64,000 nucleotides of DNA from Microlunatus parietis (GCF_013407955.1 NZ_JACCBU010000001.1:248001-312000); one strand, 5' to 3'. Shown: positions 17,962 to 26,964, counted from the first letter of the stretch. The notes: a model not told the origin generated them from the letters alone. Made by a program: numbers and translations.

Positions 17962-18039
17962 GGGCGCAGTCTCGGACGCCCGCGTCCGCGTGTCGGCCGA
18001 TGTCTCGACTCTGAGCCCGGAAATGATGCGCTCCCTGTT

Positions 18040-18405
18040 CTAGCGAGGGTCGGACGCCTGCATTTGCGCGCGCACGTGGTCCATGTCGAGGTCGCGGATT
18101 TTGCCGATCAGGTCGTGGAGCGCTTTGGCCGGGAGCGCTCCGGGCTGGGAGTAGACCAGGACGCCGTCTTTGAAGCCCATCAGCGTGGGGATGGAGGTGA
18201 TCTGTGCGGCGGCGGCCAGGGATGCCTGGGCCTCGGTGTCGACCTTGGCGAACAGGATGTCGGGATGCTCGGTGGACGCGGCCTCGAAGACGGGGGCGAA
18301 GCTGCGGCATGGTCCGCACCAGGCGGCCCAGAAGTCGACCAGCACGATGGGATGGTCGGTGATGGCGGCTGAGAATGCGTCTTCGGTGAGGTCGATGGTT
18401 GTCAT
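18040..18405 (-). CDS. trxA: Thioredoxin
   Basis: A 121-residue thioredoxin with active site WCGPC at 29-33, the conserved VDFWAAW before it and the cis-proline in TSIPTLMGF. It lacks a signal peptide and should act in the cytoplasm as a dithiol reductant. The stop TAG lies in the same frame as lnt, 78 bp upstream of the lnt TTG. The gene belongs to the leftward run MBL-rhodanese, rhodanese, TauE, thioredoxin, lnt, so persulfide reduction is a likely job. Confidence 0.92.
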   Translation of the reverse strand: MTTIDLTEDAFSAAITDHPIVLVDFWAAWCGPCRSFAPVFEAASTEHPDILFAKVDTEAQASLAAAAQITSIPTLMGFKDGVLVYSQPGALPAKALHDLIGKIRDLDMDHVRAQMQASDPR

Positions 18406-18459
18406 GAGGGTGGGGCTCCGGAGTCTGGTCGGCGACGGTGTGTTGTGAGGTGAAGTGGT

Positions 18460-19353
18460 TCAGCCCGGGGTCGGCCGGGCTAGGCCGAAGGGACAGTTGA
18501 GAGCGGTCAGCCGGCAGACGAGGACGAGGACCACCGTGATGAGTCCGAGGCCTCCGGCGGCGATCGCCCAGGCCGGCGGCAGCTCGATCACGAGCACGAG
18601 CGTTCCGGTGAGCAGGACGAAGACGCCGAAGACCTTCTGGAGGGCGTCGGCTGGTATGCGTCCTGACAGGCGCGCACCGAGGAGCGCTCCGAGCACGGCC
18701 ATCGCAGTGACCGCGGCCACCAGGGGCCAGTCGAGGGTCACCGTGGTCAGGTAGCCGGCGAGTCCGGCGAAGGACTTCATCGCGATCACCAGCAGTGAGG
18801 TGCCCACGGCCACCGGCATGCTGAGGCCGCCCAGCAGCACGAGGGCGGGGACGACGAGGAAGCCGCCGCCGGCGCCGACGATCCCGGTGATGAGGCCGAC
18901 GACGATGCCTTCGAGCATGGTCCGCAGCATCGGCAGCGAGTGGGCGCGCTCGGTCCCGGCATCGGCCGTGGGTTGGTCGGTGTCGCGCCTGGGCTTTCTG
19001 GTGACCATCGCGATCGCGGTGGCGATCATCATGATCGCGAAGGCCACCATCAGCACGGCACCGGGGAGCTGGCCTCCGATGAGTCCTCCGGCGAAGGCGC
19101 CCACCATGCCAGCGGCTCCGAAGATGAGCCCGGTGCGCCATCGGACTCGACGGTGCCGGGCGTGCACGACGAGGCTGGACAACGAGGTCACGCCGACGAT
19201 CAGCAGCGAGGCCGCGATGGCCTCTTTCGGGGGCATGCCCGCGATGTAGGTGAGCAGCGGGACGGTCAGGATCGACCCGCCACCGCCGAGCGTCCCTAGC
19301 GCGAGCCCGACACCCACGGCGAGCACGAGGGTGAGGATCAGGGTGCCGCTCAC
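18460..19353 (-). CDS. tauE: TauE/SafE family sulfite or sulfur-compound exporter
   Basis: A 297-residue membrane protein with eight hydrophobic segments. Two repeats of GxGGGxxxVP (LGGGGSILTVPLL near 22 and GAGGGFLVVPALV near 162) mark the TauE/SafE family. Such exporters in cst-type operons remove sulfite or thiosulfate produced by persulfide oxidation. It starts with GTG at 19353 and is followed after 54 bp by thioredoxin. The position downstream of rhodanese and MBL-rhodanese genes supports a sulfur role. Confidence 0.88.
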   Translation of the reverse strand: MSGTLILTLVLAVGVGLALGTLGGGGSILTVPLLTYIAGMPPKEAIAASLLIVGVTSLSSLVVHARHRRVRWRTGLIFGAAGMVGAFAGGLIGGQLPGAVLMVAFAIMMIATAIAMVTRKPRRDTDQPTADAGTERAHSLPMLRTMLEGIVVGLITGIVGAGGGFLVVPALVLLGGLSMPVAVGTSLLVIAMKSFAGLAGYLTTVTLDWPLVAAVTAMAVLGALLGARLSGRIPADALQKVFGVFVLLTGTLVLVIELPPAWAIAAGGLGLITVVLVLVCRLTALNCPFGLARPTPG

Positions 19354-19474
19354 TCGTGCTCACCGGGCATCGTGGTTGGTGCTGCGGGTCGTGACGCCGA
19401 CCGTGCCGATGCCGGTCCTAGATGCGGGGTCGTTGCAGTTGAACGCCGTCGGAACGTCGGAGCACGCCAGGGCA

Positions 19475-20075
19475 TCACAGTTCCTGGGTCGCGACCGGGA
19501 TGGATGCGATCGCGCTCCGTGCGGTGGGGCTGGCCGTGACCTTGTTCCAGGGCATGCGGGAGAGGATGCGGCCCATCAGGCAGGAGCCGGTGAGCGCCGC
19601 GACGACGAGCCCGGCGCTGAGCGCGAACGCGATGAACCGGGACTCCGGCCAGAGGAACTCGGCCACGAGCAGGCTCACCAGGACGATCAGCCCGGCCGTG
19701 AACCGCACCCTGGCGCTCGATGTCCCAGCGAGCTGCGCTGCGGACCACCTGGCCGCCAGCGGCCTCGAAGGCGGGCACGCCGCCGGTGAGCACGTTGGCC
19801 GTCCGCACGCCGGCGGCAGCGAGATGCTGCTGGGCCTGGGTGGCGCGGTTGCCGGACTGGCACACGAGTACCGCGCGGTGCCCGAGCCGCTCTGCCAGAT
19901 CCGAGGCGTGTTCGGTCAGCAGCGGCAGCGGGACGTTGTACGAGCCGTGAATGTGGAGGGTCTCGAACTCGGCCGGGGACCGCACGTCGATGATCGTGAG
20001 GTCGTCGTGGAGCTGACGCCACTGGGCGAGCTCCTCGGCGGTGAGCGTTCGGAGCTCGGCGGAGGGATCGGTCAT
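19475..20075 (-). pseudogene. Rhodanese-DUF2892 membrane sulfurtransferase, frameshifted
   Basis: The N-terminal 120 residues are a rhodanese domain with active-site loop CQSGNR near 75-80. The C-terminal 77 residues are a DUF2892 two-helix membrane segment ending MGRILSRMPWNKVTA. In homologues these form one protein joined by WDxERQVR. Here the second part is one base out of frame: the - strand reads CAGGGTGCGG where CAGGTGCGG would keep the frame, placing an extra G in the run at 19708-19710. The ATG at 20075 is the likely start. Either the gene is broken, the tail is made separately from the GTG at 19708, or the base is a sequencing error. Confidence 0.75.
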
Positions 20076-20175
20076 GGGGTGGTTCCTCGTCAGGTCTGGC
20101 CGCGGGCAGCGGAGATGCGAATGGAAGGGGCTGGGGCCGACCGCCCGTCGGAGGATGCGATCGTTCTGCTGTGCG

Positions 20176-21585
20176 TCAGGCCAGCGCGGTCTCGCTGGTG
20201 GTCTCCTGCCATGCGCGCCAGGCGTTATAGCTGCCGTCGAGCTCGACGACGGCGTGCCCGGCGCGTCGTAGGGCACTCGCGGCGACGGTGTTCCGCATCC
20301 CGGACTGGCAATAGGTCACGATCGTGCCGGAGCGCGGCAGCTCGTCTTGGTGCCAGAGGACGCGTGCGGCGCTGAGCTGTGTGGCGCCGGGGATGTGCCC
20401 GGCGGCGTACTCGCCGCGCTGGCGCACGTCCAGCAGCAGCGCGGCATCGAAACCTGCCAGCTCTGCCGGCTCGATGAGGGGCGGGACGAACCGGGGAAGC
20501 CCGTCGATGGTGGTGACGTAGCCGGCGGTCTGGTCGATGCCGACCCGCAGCAGCCGATCCGCGATCGCCTGGGCGGCGGTCTGGTCCTCGGCCAGCAGCA
20601 CCAGCGGACGCGAGTCGGCCTCGGGATCGTAGGCCCAGGCGGCATAGGTGGCGGTCTTGGAGCCGTCGGGGATGTTGAGCGAGCCGGCAACGGTGCCCTG
20701 ATGGGCCTGCGCCGGCGGGCGGGTGTCGACGAAGGTGATCTCGTCGGCCTCCAGCCGCCGCGCCACCTCCGCTACGGCCAGCTCGGGCACCGGGCCGCGC
20801 TCGCCCAGCACGGCGGGACCCTCGCGGTTCTGCTTCTTCATCCTCGCGAAGTAGGCGTGCGCGTCGGGCTGCCCGTCGAGCAGCTCCTCGATGAACCCCT
20901 GCTCGTCGTCGGCAGCCAGGTGGCGCGACCACCAGGCGTTCGCGCGTTCGTAGCCGACCGTGGTCGAGGGCAGCGCGCCGAGCGCCTTGCCGCACGCACT
21001 GCCGGAGCCGTGCCCCGGGTGGACCTGGACGTGATCCGGCAAGGTCAGGAACGCCTCACGCAAGCTGGTGAACAGTTGCCGCGCGCCCTCGAAGCGGGTG
21101 TCGACCCCGCCCGCGGCCTCGTCCAGCAGGTCGGGGCGGCCCAGGTCCCCGGCGAACACGAAGTCGCCGGAGATGAGGTAGCCGGGCTCGCTGGCGAAGG
21201 CGCCGTCGGTGACCAGGAACACCAGGTGCTCAGGAGTGTGACCAGGCGTGTGCCGGGCCTGGATCGTGATGTTGCCGATCGTGATCGTGTCGCGGTCGTA
21301 CAGACGCCGGGCGTCGAACCCGTACTGCCAGTCCGCGCCGCCCTCGCCGGAGACGTAGACCTCGGCGCCGACCGCCGCAGCCAGCTCGCGGGTCCCGGAC
21401 AGGTAGTCAGCGTGGATGTGGGTCTCGGTCACTGCGACGATCCGCATGCCGTGCTTGGCCGCGAGCGCCAGGTAGTCCGCGATGTCGCGGCGCGCGTCGA
21501 TCACCACCGCCTCGCCCTTGGCCTGGCAGCCGATGAAGTACCCGGCCTGCGCCAGGTCCTCGTCGTAGATGCGTTCGAGAAGCAC
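20176..21585 (-). CDS. MBL-fold persulfide dioxygenase-sulfurtransferase (CstB-like)
   Basis: A 469-residue protein of three parts. Residues 1-250 form a metallo-beta-lactamase fold with THIHADYLSG at 55-64 and further metal ligands in HTPGHTPEH and GDFVFAGDLGRPD. This is the non-heme iron site of persulfide dioxygenases. Next comes a degenerate rhodanese domain without cysteine, then a C-terminal rhodanese with active loop CQSGMR. The order is that of staphylococcal CstB, which oxidises low-molecular-weight persulfides to thiosulfate or sulfite. Two CsoR/CstR-type palindromes lie 27-70 bp upstream. It leads the leftward rhodanese, tauE, trx run. Confidence 0.88.
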   Translation of the reverse strand: MLLERIYDEDLAQAGYFIGCQAKGEAVVIDARRDIADYLALAAKHGMRIVAVTETHIHADYLSGTRELAAAVGAEVYVSGEGGADWQYGFDARRLYDRDTITIGNITIQARHTPGHTPEHLVFLVTDGAFASEPGYLISGDFVFAGDLGRPDLLDEAAGGVDTRFEGARQLFTSLREAFLTLPDHVQVHPGHGSGSACGKALGALPSTTVGYERANAWWSRHLAADDEQGFIEELLDGQPDAHAYFARMKKQNREGPAVLGERGPVPELAVAEVARRLEADEITFVDTRPPAQAHQGTVAGSLNIPDGSKTATYAAWAYDPEADSRPLVLLAEDQTAAQAIADRLLRVGIDQTAGYVTTIDGLPRFVPPLIEPAELAGFDAALLLDVRQRGEYAAGHIPGATQLSAARVLWHQDELPRSGTIVTYCQSGMRNTVAASALRRAGHAVVELDGSYNAWRAWQETTSETALA

Positions 21586-21611
21586 TGTTCATCCTTCCGT
21601 CGATGCCATCG

Positions 21612-21655
21612 ATACCCTGGGGGGTATTGTTACCGTCTCATACCCCCTGGGGTAT
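21612..21655 (-). promoter_or_regulatory. Two CsoR/CstR-family operators
   Basis: ATACCCTGGGGGGTAT (21612-21627) and ATACCCCCTGGGGTAT (21640-21655) match the ATACCC(n)GGGTAT pattern bound by tetrameric CsoR-family repressors. They lie just upstream of the MBL-rhodanese gene and just past the end of the lipoprotein gene. The matching box at 29309 and the CstR-like gene at 28590 make up the rest of the regulon. Confidence 0.85.
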
Positions 21656-21656
21656 T

Positions 21657-22901
21657 TCAAGTCGAGTGTGCGACCCGAGCGCCCACGATCGACATGCCCG
21701 CGTGGCTGGCCGTCGGAGAGGACTCGTTCAGAGGGGACTCAGCGATCGTCGCCACCAGGTGCCGTCGTTCCTGGAGGAGGAGTGCAGCGCCGTTGATGGT
21801 GATGTGGGTGGGCACGATGATCGGTCCTTGGCCGTCGGGTTCGTAGGCTTGGGCGACATCACCGGTGAGGACGTTGTGGACCCGGATCGCCCCGTCCTCT
21901 CGCAGATAGAGGAAGACGCCGCCGATCGCCGCGATGGTGGTCTCGGCAGCAACAGGCAGGGACCACAGTGGTCGGTCGTCGGCGTCATAGCCGTGCAGGC
22001 CGGTGTCGTCCAGGGTGACGAGGGTCCCCGTGGTGGGGTCTACGGCGGCGTCGCGGGCGGTGCTGCTCACGATGCTGCCCTGATCCAGGTCGAGGAGCGC
22101 GCCGGTGGTCTCGGAGGTGGCGACGAGCGCGAGCCCGTCTCCCGGTGCAGGGCGCAGGGACGCGCTGATGGACGCCGCCGTCCAGCCGTGCTCGGCGAGG
22201 GGGACGCGCCAGAGCTCCTGATCGTCGGCCGTGTCGCGCGCGATCAGAGCGTCCTCGTGGGTGAGCAGCACGATGCCGTGGTACTCGCCGATGATGCGGA
22301 TACCTTCGGGGCTCGACTCGTCGGCCGCGACGTCTCCGGTGGTGGGGTCGAGCGCGACGCGTGGGCCGGTCTCGCCCATGAAGCCTTCGGGAGGTGCGGC
22401 GAAGACCAGCCCGGGGCCTTGGTAGGGGCCGGGCACCTCGACCGGACCCCAGACCCGTTCCCCGGTCGTCAGGTCGTAGGCGGTGGCAGTCGTCGCGGCC
22501 AGGGCGTCGGCCGTGGTCTGGAGGTCGCCCAGGATCGCGAGGGCTCGGCCGTGCGCGTCGGTGGTCACGACGAACCCGGTGCAGCTCGCTGGACGTTGCG
22601 CGGCCCACAGCACGTCCCCGTGGACGTCCACGGCGGTGAACTCCAGCACACCGTCGCGTTCACCGGCGGCCAGATACACCCCGTCCGCGTACTGCGGAGT
22701 GATGTCCCACCCGGGGTCCACGACTTCCAGCTCCTCGAACGGCGTCGGCAGCCGCATGCCCGAGGTGTCCACCACGGGTAGCGACCCATCGACCGAGTAG
22801 GGGTCTCTTACGGGCTCGGGCTCGGATGCCCCGCAGCCGGTCACCAGCAGCGCGGCCACGGCGGCGAGGGCAAGGCTGGAGCGTCGCCGGCGCGGCGTCA
22901 T
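21657..22901 (-). CDS. Lipoprotein with PQQ-like beta-propeller repeats
   Basis: A 414-residue exported protein. It has a basic N terminus, a hydrophobic segment and lipobox LVTGC with Cys at 23, so it should be lipid-anchored outside the membrane. The rest contains repeated blades resembling PQQ-binding beta-propellers (YDLTTGERVWG, RDTADDQELWRVPL, HGYDADDRPLWSLPV, RVHNVLTGDVAQAY). Its ATG overlaps the ccdA-like stop by 4 bp, the last of a dsbA-ccdA-lipoprotein run. It may be a scaffold or a client of the neighbouring disulfide machinery; an enzymatic role is not supported. Confidence 0.78.
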   Translation of the reverse strand: MTPRRRRSSLALAAVAALLVTGCGASEPEPVRDPYSVDGSLPVVDTSGMRLPTPFEELEVVDPGWDITPQYADGVYLAAGERDGVLEFTAVDVHGDVLWAAQRPASCTGFVVTTDAHGRALAILGDLQTTADALAATTATAYDLTTGERVWGPVEVPGPYQGPGLVFAAPPEGFMGETGPRVALDPTTGDVAADESSPEGIRIIGEYHGIVLLTHEDALIARDTADDQELWRVPLAEHGWTAASISASLRPAPGDGLALVATSETTGALLDLDQGSIVSSTARDAAVDPTTGTLVTLDDTGLHGYDADDRPLWSLPVAAETTIAAIGGVFLYLREDGAIRVHNVLTGDVAQAYEPDGQGPIIVPTHITINGAALLLQERRHLVATIAESPLNESSPTASHAGMSIVGARVAHST

Positions 22902-23767
22902 GACTGTTCCGCGCGGTGCTCGCCCGCCTGGGCGTCAGCGCGAGCGTGGGTACGGCGGCGTCTGGCCCAGAGCACGAGCACGATCCCGGCGATGAGGACG
23001 ACGGCGAGGATGTCCAGGATCGGGTTCGCCAGGATCGCGGTGTTCTCCTGGAGCCAGGCCTGGGCGTCGAGCGGAACCAGTTCGGGAGCCCCGACCAGGC
23101 CGTTGGTGGTCCAGAACAGCACCCCGACGCCCACGATCAGCAGCCCGGTGACCACCGAGGTGGTGTGCAGCTCCCGGCCCAGCACGGTGAACGATCGCCC
23201 GCGCAGGAACCGGCGTCCACGGGCGCCCAGGCGCTGCCAGAGCGCGGCGATCAGCAGCAGCGGCAGCACCATGCCCGCGCCGTACACGGCGAGCATGACG
23301 CCGGCGGCGAGGGTGTCGCCGCGGGCGGCGGCCAGGGTGAGCACGGCGCCCAGGATCGGGCCAGCGCAGAATCCCGCGATGCCGCTGGCAGCGCCCAGCA
23401 GCACCGTCTTGACGAGTCCGGTCTTGGACGCCGCTTGCGCGTGCAGGTCTGCCCCGGCCGGTAGCAGCCGGGCAGGGTCGAACCCGAACCCGAGCGCCTG
23501 CGCCGCGCCGAGGACGACCAGGACCAGCGAGGCGACGAGCACGATCGCCTGCCGGTGAGTCACGAACAGCGTCCCCAGGGCGCCGGCTCCGACCCCCACG
23601 GGGACCAGGACGGTCAGCAGGCCGACGTAGAACACGGCTCCGTGCAGCAGCAGCCGGGGCCCGCTGCCGATCGTGGAGGCGAAGAACGCCGGCATCAGCA
23701 GCGCCGCGCACGGGCTCAGCAGCGCGAGCGTGCCGCCGGCGAACGCGGCGAGCAGTCCGATGTCCAC
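22898..23767 (-). CDS. ccdA: CcdA/DsbD-type membrane thiol-disulfide transporter
   Basis: A 289-residue protein with about seven membrane helices. The two CcdA cysteine-proline motifs are present: ALLSPCAALLMP near 15-26 and AGFCAGPILGA near 131-141. CcdA proteins carry electrons from cytoplasmic thioredoxin to extracytoplasmic thiol proteins. It follows the DsbA-like gene after 6 bp and overlaps the lipoprotein gene, so the three work together. Thioredoxin encoded at 18040 could be its electron donor. Confidence 0.88.
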   Translation of the reverse strand: MDIGLLAAFAGGTLALLSPCAALLMPAFFASTIGSGPRLLLHGAVFYVGLLTVLVPVGVGAGALGTLFVTHRQAIVLVASLVLVVLGAAQALGFGFDPARLLPAGADLHAQAASKTGLVKTVLLGAASGIAGFCAGPILGAVLTLAAARGDTLAAGVMLAVYGAGMVLPLLLIAALWQRLGARGRRFLRGRSFTVLGRELHTTSVVTGLLIVGVGVLFWTTNGLVGAPELVPLDAQAWLQENTAILANPILDILAVVLIAGIVLVLWARRRRTHARADAQAGEHRAEQS

Positions 23768-23773
23768 GCCGCC

Positions 23774-24526
23774 TCACTCCGCCGCGTCGAGCGCGCTCTG
23801 GAACGCTTCCTGGAACACCTCGGTGGGCTGCGCCCCGACGATCGGCTGTCCGCCCAGGATGAAGATCGGGGTGGAGGTGGCGCCGAGGTCGAACCCGAAC
23901 TGCTGGTTGGCGGCGATCACCTGCGCCGTCTCCTCCGAGCCCAGGTCGGCGGCGAACTGCTCGGTGTCCAAACCGAGTTCGCCCGCCAAGGCGACGAGGG
24001 CTTCCTCGCTCAGCTCGCTCTCGGACCTGCGCTCCCCGTCCTCGAACAGGGCGTCGTGGTACTCCCAGAGCGCCCCCTGGAGGGCGGCGGCGTACGAGGC
24101 CCGCGCTGCGCGCTCGGACGCGGGACCGAACACGTTGATGTCGCGCCACTCGATCCGCAGATCCCCGGCGTCGACGTGCTCCATCATCGACGGCAGTGTC
24201 TGCTCGCTCCACCGCGCGCAGAACGGGCACTGATAGTCCGAGAACACCACCAGCACCACCGGCGCATCCACGGGCCCGGCCGCGAGCAGGTCCGCCTCGT
24301 CCCTGGTCTCGGCCGCAGACAGGTCCGGTTGCTCGGGGTTCTGCACCTCCGTCGGCGCGCCGCTATCCGACGGCGAGCCCCCCTCCTCGGCCGTCGTGCC
24401 ACTCCAGTTCACCGCCACGATCACGGCGATCAGGACAGCAGCCAGGGTCAACACGGCGACCGGCACGACCCATGACGACCTCGAACGGTTCGACGGTTTC
24501 GGGCGGTTCGTGGTCTCGGTGGGCAT
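23774..24526 (-). CDS. Membrane-anchored DsbA-family thioredoxin-fold oxidoreductase
   Basis: A 250-residue protein with one N-terminal membrane anchor (about 18-38), a serine/glutamate-rich linker, then a DsbA-like domain. The active site is CPFC in DYQCPFCARW near residues 97-106, and the cis-proline region is TSTPIFILGG near 215. The family forms or isomerises disulfides in exported proteins. It is the first gene of the leftward run with ccdA and the lipoprotein. The promoter region is shared with the divergent BlaI-type operon and contains AT-rich palindromes. Confidence 0.88.
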   Translation of the reverse strand: MPTETTNRPKPSNRSRSSWVVPVAVLTLAAVLIAVIVAVNWSGTTAEEGGSPSDSGAPTEVQNPEQPDLSAAETRDEADLLAAGPVDAPVVLVVFSDYQCPFCARWSEQTLPSMMEHVDAGDLRIEWRDINVFGPASERAARASYAAALQGALWEYHDALFEDGERRSESELSEEALVALAGELGLDTEQFAADLGSEETAQVIAANQQFGFDLGATSTPIFILGGQPIVGAQPTEVFQEAFQSALDAAE

Positions 24527-24563
24527 AGGGATTCTCCTGTCACTGTCGCGGGCACCGACCTCT

Positions 24564-24597
24564 ACTATCTCAGATAGTCGACTATGCGTGGTAGTCG
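24564..24597. promoter_or_regulatory. Overlapping palindromes, candidate BlaI-type operator
   Basis: ACTATCT-C-AGATAGT (24564-24578) is a perfect inverted repeat. It overlaps the perfect 12-bp palindrome ATAGTCGACTAT (24574-24585), and CGACTA/TAGTCG follows at 24579-24597. The site lies between the divergent DsbA-like gene and the membrane-protein/blaI/M56 operon, so one repressor could control both. A related cluster is at 29525-29559. Confidence 0.7.
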
Positions 24598-24609
24598 AGT
24601 CGTGTCAGA

Positions 24610-25209
24610 ATGGGTTCCATGACCTCTCCCACGACTCGATCCCGCCAGGGCATCGGCGAAAGCTTCCGGTTGGCGGTCCAGGCGCTTCGAGGGTGGACGG
24701 GCAGGCAGGTGCTGGCCGCGATCGCTGCCTCGGCGGTTGTCGCGGTGGTGATCGGGGTGGCGACGGTGCTGATCCCCAACCCGCTGTTCGGTCGAGACAT
24801 CCCGCCGGTGTGGTGGAACTATCCGGTGTGGCTGGTCACCTCGGTGCTGTCGGGCATGCTGGTCGCTACGTATATCCGCCCGTACCGCGCCGCCGCGGAC
24901 GAGCAGCAGGCGAATGCGGTCAGCGAGGACGGCGCCGCCACCGACGCGGCCGATGAGGCGCAGGCTCGGCGCAGCAGCCGGATGGGAATGGCCGGCGGCA
25001 TCCTGGCGTGGTTCGCGGTGGGGTGCCCGGTGTGCAACAAGCTGGCGCTGCTGGCGCTGGGGTACTCGGGAGCGATCACCTGGTTCACCCCCGTGCAGCC
25101 GTTCCTCGCGCTCGGCGCGCTGATCCTGACCGGCGTCGCACTGGTGTGGCGACTACGCGGGCAGGTCGCTTGCCCGGTCCGCCCCGAGCCGGTGGCGGCT
25201 GTGCGATGA
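24610..25209 (+). CDS. Membrane protein with a CPVCNK motif
   Basis: A 199-residue protein with four hydrophobic segments: near 38-60, 72-90, 130-145 and 160-178. The third contains GCPVCNKLALLALG, a CxxC pair at the membrane, as expected for a thiol-active or metal-handling protein. The ATG is 10 bp past the palindromic operator; a second ATG is at 24619. It is followed with a 4-bp overlap by the BlaI-like gene. Redox work with the neighbouring DsbA/CcdA proteins is plausible but unproven. Confidence 0.7.
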   Translation: MGSMTSPTTRSRQGIGESFRLAVQALRGWTGRQVLAAIAASAVVAVVIGVATVLIPNPLFGRDIPPVWWNYPVWLVTSVLSGMLVATYIRPYRAAADEQQANAVSEDGAATDAADEAQARRSSRMGMAGGILAWFAVGCPVCNKLALLALGYSGAITWFTPVQPFLALGALILTGVALVWRLRGQVACPVRPEPVAAVR

Positions 25210-25595
25210 AGGCCGCCGATGGGCGCTCCGGCGACCTGCTGCGCCTGGGTGCGTTGGAAGCGCAGGTGATGGACGTGCTGTGGGACCACGGCCCGGCTAC
25301 CGTGCGCGAAGTGATCGAGCACCTGCCCTCCGACCCCGCCTACACCACCATCGCGACCGTGCTCACCAACCTGGATCGCAAGCGCCTGGTGACCATCACG
25401 AGGCAGAACCGGTCCACCCGGTACGGCGCCAAGATCACCAGGCACGAGCACGCCGCGGGGCTGATGGAGCAGGTGCTGGAGGCTAGCCGCGACCGGGCCG
25501 CCTCGATCCTGCAGTTCGTGGACTCGATGCCCGAGAACGACCTGGACCTGCTGCGCGACTACCTGGAACGCCGCGACCGGGGAGACATGCCATGA
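25206..25595 (+). CDS. BlaI/MecI/CopY-family repressor
   Basis: A 129-residue winged-helix protein. The core LGALEAQVMDVLWDHGPATVREV and YTTIATVLTNLDRKRLV are hallmark segments of the Penicillinase_R family, with a C-terminal dimerisation region. The ATG at 25206 gives a 4-bp overlap with the gene upstream, and the stop overlaps the M56 protease gene by 4 bp. In this family the protease partner cleaves the repressor after a signal. The nearby AT-rich palindromes are its likely targets. The regulated genes are redox and lipoprotein genes, not a beta-lactamase. Confidence 0.92.
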   Translation: MKAADGRSGDLLRLGALEAQVMDVLWDHGPATVREVIEHLPSDPAYTTIATVLTNLDRKRLVTITRQNRSTRYGAKITRHEHAAGLMEQVLEASRDRAASILQFVDSMPENDLDLLRDYLERRDRGDMP

Positions 25596-26575
25596 CCGCG
25601 GGCATCCTCACGATGGCTCTGTGCACCGGACTGGTGGCATTGGCGGTGTTCGGGCCGTGGTTGCTGCGGCACGCTGCCCCCGCCCTGGTGCGCGTCCCGC
25701 GCTTGGCGATCGTGGTCGTCGCCGGCGGCATCGGGGTCTGGCTGGTCACGCTGCTGGCGATCGGCCCGGTGCTGGCCTGGGCCGGAGCCGGCCCCGCGCT
25801 GCTGCCCGAACGCGCGGCCGAGGTCTGCCAACGGTGCCTCACCGCCGCGAACCCGTTCTCCGCCGACACCACCGAAACCCTGATCCCCGCGGTGCTGCTG
25901 CTCGCCCTGCCGGTGGCGCTGGCCCTTGCTCTGGGAGCAGGTCTTGCCCGCCAGATGGTTCGGCGCAGCTCTCGCTCCCGGGACGCCGCCCGCACGCTGC
26001 TGCACGGCGCGCGGCGGCAGCTCCTTCACGGGCACGAGGTGGCACTGGTCGACGCCGAGCACCTGTTCGCGCTTACCTTCCCCGACCGTCACGGCGGGAT
26101 CGTGCTCTCCACCGGCGCGGTGCGCGCGCTGGGGCCGGGCGAGCTGGCCGCCGTGCTGGCCCACGAGCACGCCCACCTGCACCAACGCCACCACCTCATC
26201 ACCGCGCTAGTGGACAGCATCGCCGCCTACCTACGGTGGGTGCCGCTGATCCGCGCTGTCGCCGACGCGCTGCCGCACTACCTGGAGATCGCCGCGGACG
26301 ACCAGGCCCGCCGTCACGCAGGAACCCCGGCGCTGGTCAGCGCCCTGGTCAAGCTCGGCGAACGCACCCACCCCGCCATGCCGCAGCACTCCTGCCCTGT
26401 CGCCTTGCACGCCGCCGGTCCCGAACGCATCCGCCACCTCGTCCACCCCAGCGCCGGGCTGGCAGGCGCCCTGCCCGCCGTCGCGATCGCCGCATACCTG
26501 GTCGGCATGACCGCCCTTGCTGCCCTCGTCCATCTGCCCTACGTCTCGGCCGCCCTCACCGGCTGCACCATCTGA
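25592..26575 (+). CDS. M56-family membrane metalloprotease (BlaR1-like without sensor domain)
   Basis: A 327-residue protein with hydrophobic segments at the N terminus, near 45-70, near 95-115 and at the C terminus. The zinc-protease motif HEHAHLHQRHH lies around residues 190-200. Unlike BlaR1 there is no C-terminal penicillin-binding sensor. It is paired with the BlaI-like repressor by a 4-bp overlap and should inactivate it in response to an unknown envelope signal. This short form is common in actinobacteria. Confidence 0.88.
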   Translation: MTAGILTMALCTGLVALAVFGPWLLRHAAPALVRVPRLAIVVVAGGIGVWLVTLLAIGPVLAWAGAGPALLPERAAEVCQRCLTAANPFSADTTETLIPAVLLLALPVALALALGAGLARQMVRRSSRSRDAARTLLHGARRQLLHGHEVALVDAEHLFALTFPDRHGGIVLSTGAVRALGPGELAAVLAHEHAHLHQRHHLITALVDSIAAYLRWVPLIRAVADALPHYLEIAADDQARRHAGTPALVSALVKLGERTHPAMPQHSCPVALHAAGPERIRHLVHPSAGLAGALPAVAIAAYLVGMTALAALVHLPYVSAALTGCTI

Positions 26576-26607
26576 CCCTGCCGGAAACCAAGAGAGAACA
26601 CCAAACA

Positions 26608-26934
26608 ATGAATGAGAACACTCGTGAGGTGATCCTGCACGTGGCCGACGACCCCGCCGACGTGCAACGGGCGCTGGACGCCGCCGCCGGACTCCAAGCC
26701 GCCGGCCTGGGAGTGCGGGTGCGGGTGATCGTCAACGGCCCGGCTCTGGCCGGCCTGACCGGCACCGATGCCGTCCAGGTGCCCGAGCACACCGAGGTGG
26801 CCGCGTGCAGCGTCGGGCTCGGACGGCGCGGCATCGACCCCGGCGAGTTGCGACCCGAGGTCGGCACGGTCCCCTCCGCGGTCACCGCGATCGTCCATGC
26901 GCAACTGGCCGACGCCGCCTACATCCGCATCTGA
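26608..26934 (+). CDS. DsrE-family protein
   Basis: A 108-residue protein of the DsrE/DsrF fold: an N-terminal strand VILHVADDPADVQRALDAA, then GVRVRVIVNGPAL and a cysteine in EVAACSVGLGRRG near residue 70. Members with this cysteine carry sulfur as persulfide between enzymes. The ATG at 26608 gives the standard N terminus. It lies 32 bp after the protease gene and before the racemase gene, within an island otherwise rich in sulfur genes. Sulfur relay is inferred. Confidence 0.82.
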   Translation: MNENTREVILHVADDPADVQRALDAAAGLQAAGLGVRVRVIVNGPALAGLTGTDAVQVPEHTEVAACSVGLGRRGIDPGELRPEVGTVPSAVTAIVHAQLADAAYIRI

Positions 26935-26964
26935 CCGGACCAGAAGGTGGCAGATGGAGCGCCG

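Noticed and set aside
19350..19474. Short frame between DUF2892 and tauE (MPWRAPTFRRR...)
   Set aside because: It is only the out-of-frame tail of the shifted rhodanese reading frame, R/T/P-rich, with no ribosome site or similarity.
20347..21846. 499-residue frame antisense to the MBL-rhodanese gene
   Set aside because: No domain similarity; the opposite strand has clear MBL and rhodanese motifs.
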